In this document: positions 57,965-64,000 of the stretch, one piece after another
How the letters are laid out: each line of letters begins with the position of its first letter
Position numbering within the stretch: the first letter of the stretch is position 1
From: Spizellomyces punctatus DAOM BR117
Taxonomy: Eukaryota; Chytridiomycota; Chytridiomycetes; Spizellomycetales; Spizellomycetaceae
Assembly (NCBI RefSeq): GCF_000182565.1
Contig: NW_015971545.1
Span: 275,683 to 339,682, forward strand
Direction of reading: 5' to 3'
Length of the DNA: 64,000 bases
The notes under the pieces: generated by a model
Database searches by the model: none
Told to the model about the DNA's origin: nothing
What the model saw: only the letters and a program-made list of their open reading frames with translations
Translations under genes and position numbers: made by a program

Positions 57965-59368
57965 ATGTCATCCGATATTGAAGTAACAGAGGTCAGACGT
58001 GTCCCATCGGCATTTACTTATAAAAGATCCGCAAAAAATGGAGTCATTCTAAACTTCCAGCCATCTAGTCAGGTTCGCTTCGAGCCAACAAACGGAAGTG
58101 GAGATTGCCGACCAGGCGGGAAACTAGTTTTTAAAATAGCAGACGACAAGCGCTTCTGGCTCGTTAATGAAACGCTGCACAAATATCGTGTAGTCGGCTT
58201 AAAAGCAGATGGTTTGCCAGCAGTAGCAGTTAATGCTGACTACAGGCTCTGTCAATCTGGAACTGATGCTGTATGGAAACGTCAATCTCTCCTGATTAAT
58301 GGAAGGATCATTGAAGATCTCAATGACTATAATTTGTTCACTGTGCATGAAAATGCCTTAACATCATGGGAAACCAAACAACATCTAGGCCAATGCGAGT
58401 ATTATTCAAGTGAGGATAACAACCGTTCAGCAGTGGTCGCTCAAAACAACGCATACACCGTTACCGGGTCATTGCTATCATTCTTTCAAAATGAAGTGGC
58501 TTTTCCTCTCTGTCTTGTGAAAGGAGGAGTAAGCCTGGAGATGACCGCCGAGACAGACCTTTCCAAAATATTCCCAAAATCCACAGGGATTACGTCCTTC
58601 AAAGTAGAACAAAACAAATTAATATGTCAGTTTGCTGAACCGGTCAAGGCTTACTATGATAAAGTGCTTGCTTTGATGCAGGCTGAGGATCCTACACCCC
58701 TGACTATCCCCACTCAAATAGTATGGAGTCAAGAATTTGCAGGACAAGATAGTTGAGTACAACAACTCTCGCTTGTAACAGGTGAGCAGTCCTCTGTTTC
58801 GTCATTGATGTTGGTGACAACTGACAATGTTCTAACAGATGTAGACAAACTGAATTATTCGGACGATGCAGGTATTAGAACAGTGTCTATGCAAGTAGGA
58901 ATGGAACGGTTCCCACAAGGGAAGGCTATTGGACATGGCTCTGAGAAAACAGGATTTGTCTCTACTATTGACCCTGAGATGTATGCATTGAGTCAACGTA
59001 ACAAGGATTTCAATGATGTGAAGTTTGCGCCCACTATGTCTGATTTGAAAGGATGGGATCTAGGAGGCAAAAAGATAAAACATTGGTCATGGAGACAAAA
59101 TTTCAAGCAAACCCCAGACATGATTGGCAGCGGTCTTCAGACTCTAGCCGATGGACGAATTTTAATCAATGTTTCTCAATATCCAAATCCTCCAGAAACA
59201 GCCGATTTCCCAAGCGAAACTATAACTACAGGAACCGGAGATTCACAAACGACATCGCCTAACCCCGCTTACATTCCTACATTCAAGAACAAGATGTTTC
59301 ATGTATTTTGGACTACTGATCATGTGATGAGCATCGACAAAGATGGTATTAGATTGGTTCCGGCATAG
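57965..59368 (+). pseudogene. Major capsid protein (double jelly-roll type), one in-frame TGA
   Basis: ATG 57965; TGA at 58754-58756; the same frame is open again to TAG at 59368, 467 codons in all. Beta-rich, with strand pairs such as GVILNFQPSSQVRFEPTNG, KLVFKIADDKRFWLVNE, WKRQSLLINGRIIEDLND and YTVTGSLLSFFQNEVAFPLC in the first jelly roll, and DKLNYSDDAGIRTVSMQVGM and LADGRILINVSQYPNPPE in the second. Assignment as MCP rests on length, fold-like pattern and position after the packaging ATPase. The TGA splits the protein between the two jelly rolls; if it is a true stop, no capsid can be made from this copy. Confidence 0.75.
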
Positions 59369-59427
59369 TAATGCGAACAATTATATTCTTCACATATGTA
59401 TAGGACTACCTAATATTGAATCACATT

Positions 59428-59601
59428 ATGGCTAAGAAATCCCATAGAAAACTCGTCAACATATCGGCTATGCCAAATAAAGGACTTAGAGCGGCTGCTC
59501 GTGCAAGAAACAGGCACATCATTGCTGCTAGAAAAGCCGCAGCAACACGTAAGCGACGCTACGGTTCTGGAAGAGTCGTGAGGCGTGTTGTTTATGTTTA
59601 A
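59428..59601 (+). CDS. Very basic small core-type protein, 57 aa
   Basis: Begins MAKKSHRKLVNISAMPNKGL; almost a third of the residues are Arg/Lys, with no acidic residue (ARARNRHIIAARKAAATRKR, RYGSGRVVRRVVYV). Such Arg-rich peptides in adenoviruses and Polinton-like viruses condense DNA in the virion (core-protein class). It follows the MCP gene by 59 bases in the same direction, consistent with a late structural operon. Similarity is compositional rather than alignment-based. Confidence 0.65.
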   Translation: MAKKSHRKLVNISAMPNKGLRAAARARNRHIIAARKAAATRKRRYGSGRVVRRVVYV

Positions 59602-59630
59602 AAAAACGGCGCCAAGAAATGCCAAGACTA

Positions 59631-59657
59631 TGCCGGGCGCAGCGGCCTATCCCGGCA
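59631..59657. repeat. Inverted copy of the GC-rich hairpin repeat (B half), intergenic
   Basis: TGCCGGGCGCAGCGGCCTAT followed by CCCGGCA. Perfect 7-bp stem; reverse orientation relative to the copies at 54.0, 54.6 and 61.1 kb. Confidence 0.85.
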
Positions 59658-59784
59658 GGGGATGCCAAGATTCTTTCCATTGAATGGAAGGGCATCCCTG
59701 AGTACAAGCCGGTGGCATAAAAAGGCACTCGGTGTATCTTTTCTCCCATTAGCACAAGTACGGGTTTGAAATATCAGGTATGAT

Positions 59785-59911
59785 TCGAAACATTTAACCG
59801 AATCTGAAACATCCGATACGTGTTCTGAAACACACGCCATAATTCTGAAACATCTAACCGAATCTGAAACATAGCTACATTTTCTGAAACACCTAACCGA
59901 ATTTGAAACAT
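59785..59911 (+). promoter_or_regulatory. Seven iterons CTGAAACAT with 19-21 bp period upstream of a viral gene
   Basis: Motif copies (consensus YTGAAACAY) at 59785, 59804, 59825, 59845, 59864, 59884 and 59903. Intervals between the GAAAC cores are 19, 21, 20, 19, 20 and 19 bases, nearly two helical turns. Three copies are followed by TAACCGAAT. The last motif runs into the ATG at 59910. Same-face phasing suggests cooperative binding of a protein, as an operator or replication-origin-like array. Confidence 0.75.
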
Positions 59912-60509
59912 GTCCATGTCAAAGAGTCAATGGGGGCAAGCGACTAGCTATGTCGGAGGCTTGCTACATCCCCTAGCGCGTCGTGCTATCAAGACTGAAC
60001 TAGAGGATCTCACCTTCGAGCAAAGCGAGTGTTTATTAGAAAATATAACTGATAATAAGAAAAGGGTTAAGAAAGACAAGGGGTTGCTAAGATCACTTAA
60101 AGGTCATCTGGGACGACTCCTAGAGCGGAAGGAGCGAGAAGAGGATAAATGGAAATCTTCATCTCTCAAGTTAAAGAGAAAGTTCAAAGATTTCGAGTCT
60201 GATGGTGAAACCTTGAGTTCTGGTTCTGACGATGATTCCGATGATGCCGATGACAGCGATTACAGTCCACAAAAGGCTAAACGCAGATGTGTCAAGCGGT
60301 CAAGCCCTGAGCATGATGGGGAACCCGCTAATTTAGAGCCATCGCTCATGGAGCGTCTCGAGCGGCAACAGATGCAGATTAACGCACTCCTAGCAGCTAG
60401 CACTCCTAAGCGCAGAAAGAGCGTCAAGGCTAAAGTGAGCGATCAGGACATTGTCCATGCTGATGTTATCAATCCTCCAGATGTAGGAAGCAGTAGCGCC
60501 GCTGCTTGA
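59910..60509 (+). CDS. Charged coiled-coil viral-element protein, 199 aa
   Basis: MSMSKSQWGQATSYVGGLLH start; residues 40-100 form a charged coiled coil (KKRVKKDKGLLRSLKGHLGR), then an acidic Ser/Asp tract (SSGSDDDSDDADDSDY), a bipartite nuclear-signal-like basic block (KAKRRCVKRSS) and a second helix (LMERLERQQMQINALLAAS). No enzyme motif. It lies directly behind the iteron array, so it is probably tightly regulated, and it could itself be the iteron-binding or scaffold protein; that is speculation. Ends with TGA. Confidence 0.6.
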   Translation: MSMSKSQWGQATSYVGGLLHPLARRAIKTELEDLTFEQSECLLENITDNKKRVKKDKGLLRSLKGHLGRLLERKEREEDKWKSSSLKLKRKFKDFESDGETLSSGSDDDSDDADDSDYSPQKAKRRCVKRSSPEHDGEPANLEPSLMERLERQQMQINALLAASTPKRRKSVKAKVSDQDIVHADVINPPDVGSSSAAA

Positions 60510-60766
60510 TTCTCTTCAATTACCGTTGACACACGCTAAAAAATCCATGAAATCAACAAAAAAATTACAAAACAACAAAACCAGAAAAAAAATACAAAAC
60601 GACAAAAACAGTCTGTAAAGGTGTTTCGTAGCACAATGTACATAGATATCCCTTTGTTTAGCGTCATGTAGGGGCGTTGTTATAGAGCTTTTGTACAACG
60701 TTTGCTAATAAACACACACGTTTAAACAAAGAGAAATAATATTTTGTATACACAATATATTTTAAC
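60510..60766. other. AT-rich intergenic region
   Basis: About 250 bases, largely A/T with A-tracts (near 60555-60600) and TATATTTTAAC next to the following ATG. Presumed promoter of the HTH gene. Confidence 0.45.
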
Positions 60767-61078
60767 ATGGGACGCAAATCAGGATCGATAAACACGAAGG
60801 ATCGCTACAGGGTATACAAGATCGAAGAAGATGGTTCTAGAACATTTGTAAATGACTATCGGGCAGCCATAGAGATTGCTAACAGGTTAGGTGTCTCGCG
60901 CTCGTACATTCATAATATAATACATGGGTTAGCAGAATCGCCTATTTCAAAGATGTATGCTATAGAAAAGTTACCATGTATACGAAAACCACCACCTCGT
61001 CCTAAGCGGAGATGCTTTAAAATAAATCGAAAAGTGGCTATTCCTGATGATCCAGTAAAAGTTGCTCACTTCGCATGA
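60767..61078 (+). CDS. Helix-turn-helix DNA-binding protein, 103 aa
   Basis: MGRKSGSINTKDRYRVYKIE start. Residues 34-55 (AAIEIANRLGVSRSYIHNII) form a textbook helix-turn-helix: helix, Gly in the turn, then a recognition helix with Ser-Arg-Ser-Tyr. The C-terminus is basic and Pro-rich (RKPPPRPKRRCFKINRKV). Candidate transcriptional or replication regulator of the element; it sits between the coiled-coil gene and the DNA polymerase in the same direction. Ends with TGA just before a copy of the GC-rich hairpin repeat. Confidence 0.6.
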   Translation: MGRKSGSINTKDRYRVYKIEEDGSRTFVNDYRAAIEIANRLGVSRSYIHNIIHGLAESPISKMYAIEKLPCIRKPPPRPKRRCFKINRKVAIPDDPVKVAHFA

Positions 61079-61085
61079 ACATCCC

Positions 61086-61114
61086 TGCCGGGATTGGCCG
61101 CTCCGCGCCCGGCA
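61086..61114. repeat. GC-rich hairpin repeat (B half), intergenic
   Basis: TGCCGGGATTGGCCGCTCCG then CGCCCGGCA, with a perfect 7-bp terminal stem. It lies 8 bases after the stop of the HTH gene and 70 bases before the polymerase ATG, where it could act as a transcript hairpin. Confidence 0.85.
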
Positions 61115-61185
61115 TCATTTGAAGAACAAATACGTTTAAAGCTTTGAAAATATTTATTTTTTAACACTATATATTTCTATTTACT

Positions 61186-64000
61186 ATGCCTTTGATTTTT
61201 AACCCAATCACCAACAGACACGTAAAAGAAGACTCGAAGCCTTTTGAGAGGATGATGCGAAAGATTGTATCTGGAAACTTCTCTAGTGAAAACTGGACTA
61301 AGAAACAACTAGATGCACTAGAGAACCTTCAAATACATCGAGTACCAAGATTCCTACAATCTGAGCGAGAAAAAAGAATTGCTGCTGCGAGACGCACTGA
61401 GGCTCAAAAGCAGGCTATTGCTGAAAAGGCCAGAGAGACGAGAAGGCTTAATAAAGAAGCAGAAGAGCGCGAGATGAGAGAAATTCAAGAGAGGGCTCAG
61501 GCTGCTATTAAAAAGCGAAAGGAAGCCACTAAGAAGGCTGCTGCGAGACGCACTGAGGCTCAAAAGCAGGCTATTGCTGAAAAGGCCAGAGAGACGAGAA
61601 GGCTTAATAAAGAAGCAAAAGAGCGTCAGATGAGAGAAATTCAAGAGAGGGCTGAGGCTGCTATTAAAAAGCGAAAGGAAGCCGCTAAGAAGGCTGCTGC
61701 CACTAGGGCTAAACGTAAGTATAATCTTCGAAAGCATCAAGAATCATTCTCACCTTTAATATCTGTCAAAGAGATCAAAATCAAAGGTATCGGTTATACA
61801 AAGGAACTTTATCGGTTCAATCCAAAGTACACCTTCGCTACTCATGATGATATTGTTTCATTTTTCAATGATGTCATCAAGGAATCACTTGTAGGCCTTG
61901 AACGCGGTGACAAAGTGCAAATAGGGTTTCAACATCAAAGTCTACACAATGGATTTTGGTCATCAAAAGTTGTATCAGTTAGTGATCTGATTGCTTCTGA
62001 TGTGATAGACGATATTACTGCGAGAATGCAATCGGCTGAAATAGCATCAATCGATGAAAGCATGACTATCGAGGTGCGTCGTTTAGTTTCGGTAAAGGGC
62101 GGCGCCTTCAAAAACTATCATGACCATCTATCAGCACAGTCAAAAAGATGTGTCATTGTTGTGAAAAACAATGGTAACGATTGTGGTATGAGAGCAGTTG
62201 CCTTATCCGTAGCATTCCATACAATGGATCACTCAACAAATGAATATGCGTACATCATGAAACAAAGAAAGCCACTGGACAAAATTGTTACTAACTATTA
62301 TGAAGGATGCGGGTTACCTGTTGGTCAGAAGATGTCTTACGGCGATTTTCCAAAGTTGGTTTCATTCCTCAAAAGGAACATCATTATTGTTGATCTAGAG
62401 AACGGTGGTAAACCTCTCATGGTCAAAGGTGTTAACAATGAGTGATACGATGAGAAACCTGCTACTATCCTACGTAAAGGGGATCATTTCGATTGCATAA
62501 CCAAGATTAACGCCTTTTACTGTGCATTGTATTTTTGTTTCCAATGCATGAAAGGACACAAGCATACCAATCATAAATGTGATAAGAAACGAGGATGCAA
62601 CCTTTGTGGTTGGGTCACATGTAAACAAGGATCTCCCGATGATCTAGTGTTGTGTTTAAGTTGTAACTTAGGTCACTTTTCAGGAGATTGTGATGATTAT
62701 CACAAGGAGAAAAAATGTGATAAAATATGGAAATGTAACAAGGAAGGCGGCTGCGGGCGTGTATTTGAGCGTGCTTATTATGATGGTAATTGTGCTGAGT
62801 TACACGATTGCAACCACCATCTCTGCCGTCCTTGCAAGGCTTATGTCACTCCTGACCATCGATGCTTCATACAGAAAAAGAAACCCAGAAAGCACATTAG
62901 CAAGATCATAGCATTTGATTTTGAATCAGAGTTTCTACATGATGGTGAACATCGTGTAAAGTTTACGGATTGCAAGGTAGTTTGTACCGGTCTATGCCAA
63001 TCTGTGTGCCAATGTCATGAGCATCACTCCTTCTTTGAATTTGACGCTTTTTATCAATTCATCTTCAAGAACCCTAATACAACATTCATTGCTCACAATG
63101 GTAAGGGTTACGATTTCCACTTTCTCTTCAAAAAGTTCAATGACAACGGTGTTAAGCCTAAGTATATCTCAAATGGGTTGAAGATCATTTCAATGGTGCT
63201 GCCCAAGTTCAACATCCGGTTCATTGATAGCATGTTGTTTTTGCCTATGGGACTGTCAAAGTTGCCTTCCATGTTTGGATTAGAGGAACATGTTCGTAAG
63301 GGTTACTTTCCACATTGGTTCAAATGTTCAAATGATTATAAAGGCGTTTTACCATCTTTGGATGATTTCCGATTTGACAGTATGCCCTATGATAAACGCG
63401 CTGATGCACAACGCTGGTACAAGAAAACCCTACGCAAATGCATGAAGGGTAGGTATGTTTTTGATTACACTAAGGAACTTGTTGAATACTGCAAGAATGA
63501 TGTCGATATTCTAGCAGCGGCCGTGAAATTGTTCCGAGAGCAATTCCTTGTAGCAACCGATGGTGAAATTGATCCTTGGGCTTATAAAACCATAGCATCG
63601 GCATGTATGGGGACTTACAGGCATATGTTCATGCCTGAAGAAAGCATACCCACACATCATGAAGAAGGAATGCGGCGTCATTCAGACAAGGCTGTCCAGT
63701 GGCTCGAATATCTACGCGATAATGGCATTCTGGATATGCGACGTGTTCTACGTGGTGGAGAGAAATGGATTGACCGATTAAATGGGAAAAAATTCTATGC
63801 CGATGGCTATTCTCCTTCGACAAATACTGTGTATGAATTTAATGGTTGTGAATTCCATGGGTGTAAACAATGCAAAGACGATGATGCCGTTAATTATCAT
63901 GGTGTCCCTTATAAGTCTTTGAGACGATATACCGATAATAAGCATGAAGAATTGATTGCTCTAGGTTACAATTATGTCTCGATCTCAGAGTGTGAATATG
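61186..64000 (+). pseudogene. Protein-primed family B DNA polymerase (Polinton type), one in-frame TGA, 3' end outside window
   Basis: Replicative polymerase of the element. ATG 61186; TGA at 62443-62445; the same frame is then open without a stop to 64000. In order: NPxTxR adaptor-like start (MPLIFNPITNRHVKED); a coiled coil built from two 52-residue repeats (61381-61692); a folded region with NNGNDCGMRAVALSVA, the counterpart of the conserved NLCLxRA-type segment of these polymerases; a Cys-rich zinc region (CFQCMKGHKH, CNLCGW, CRPCK); then the 3'-5' exonuclease with ExoI IIAFDFESEF, ExoII FIAHNGKGYDFHFL and ExoIII YTKELVEYCKNDVDIL; and VYEFNGCEFHGCKQC. Palm motifs should follow beyond the window. 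With a single TGA and no frame shift, inactivation, if real, is recent. Confidence 0.85.
61381..61692 (+). repeat. Tandem duplication of 156 bp inside the polymerase gene
   Basis: Units 61381-61536 and 61537-61692 are nearly identical (landmark GCTGCTGCGAGACGCACTGA at 61381 and 61537). Each codes 52 residues of Ala/Glu/Lys/Arg coiled coil. Confidence 0.9.

Noticed and set aside
46399-64000. Reassigned genetic code with UGA as Trp in the viral element
   Set aside because: Trp is coded by TGG throughout these genes, several element ORFs end naturally at TGA, and the retroelement TGA in RNase H replaces a conserved Arg rather than a Trp. CpG decay is simpler; kept only as an alternative in the findings.
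1-64000. tRNA, rRNA genes and CRISPR arrays
   Set aside because: No T-loop consensus, rRNA-like segment or spacer/repeat array was seen; the phased motif at 59.8 kb has spacers of about 11 bases and is not a CRISPR.

Overview
The window looks like nuclear DNA of an early-diverging, chytrid-type fungus. The genes have short GT..AG introns (about 60-80 bases) and fungal architectures: an EGF-bearing ABCG transporter of the ADP1 type, a DEP-DEP-RGS protein, a 7TM-RGS protein, a Crz1-like zinc-finger factor and a two-finger GATA factor. It also carries a chromodomain Ty3/gypsy retroelement and a probable Fanzor fragment. The species cannot be read from the sequence.

Bases 1-38.7 kb are ordinary host chromosome. 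In order they hold: an ABCG half-transporter (3' end outside the window), an F-box/LRR protein, a possible small Cys-rich ORF, an Sst2/FlbA-type RGS protein, an F-box/ankyrin protein, an MRP-type ABCC transporter with many introns, a Pro/Ser/Lys-rich probable cytoskeletal protein, an orphan 304-aa protein, a C2H2 factor, a 7TM-RGS protein, a short-chain dehydrogenase, a secreted Pro-rich repeat protein broken by a 100-N assembly gap, a GATA factor, a zinc alcohol dehydrogenase and a small secreted peptide. Gene-poor stretches lie at 22.9-24.9, 31-33.7 and 36.8-38.4 kb; the last contains a short inverted-repeat element.

Bases 39.2-46.1 kb are a transposon graveyard. The N-terminal two-thirds of a probable Fanzor (eukaryotic TnpB-like) protein is cut off by the LTR of a minus-strand chromovirus. 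That element keeps LTR, polypurine tract, integrase, RNase H, RT and protease, but has no recognisable gag or 5' LTR.

From about 46.4 kb to the window end lies an integrated Polinton/adintovirus/PLV-class DNA virus, incomplete at the right edge. It encodes a protein-primed family B DNA polymerase, an A32/FtsK-like packaging ATPase, a probable double-jelly-roll major capsid protein, a penton-like minor capsid protein, a decayed third capsid-associated gene, a small very basic core-type protein, a giant fibre (about 2,110 codons), an HTH protein and several small accessory proteins. Transcription is organised as divergent blocks separated by only about 50 bp.

The most notable signals are four. 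(1) At least ten in-frame stop codons interrupt otherwise continuous reading frames in both the retroelement and the virus, and every one is TGA. This fits CpG decay (CGA to TGA) better than anything else, although a UGA-decoding explanation needs testing. (2) A GC-rich hairpin repeat family is found only in the viral element, in tandem (63-bp units) and dispersed, in both orientations, and often in frame inside genes. (3) Seven copies of a 9-bp motif with a strict 19-21 bp period run into the start codon of a viral gene. (4) The giant fibre combines shaft-like repeats with seven copies of a TGA-L-V-GG-GI module.
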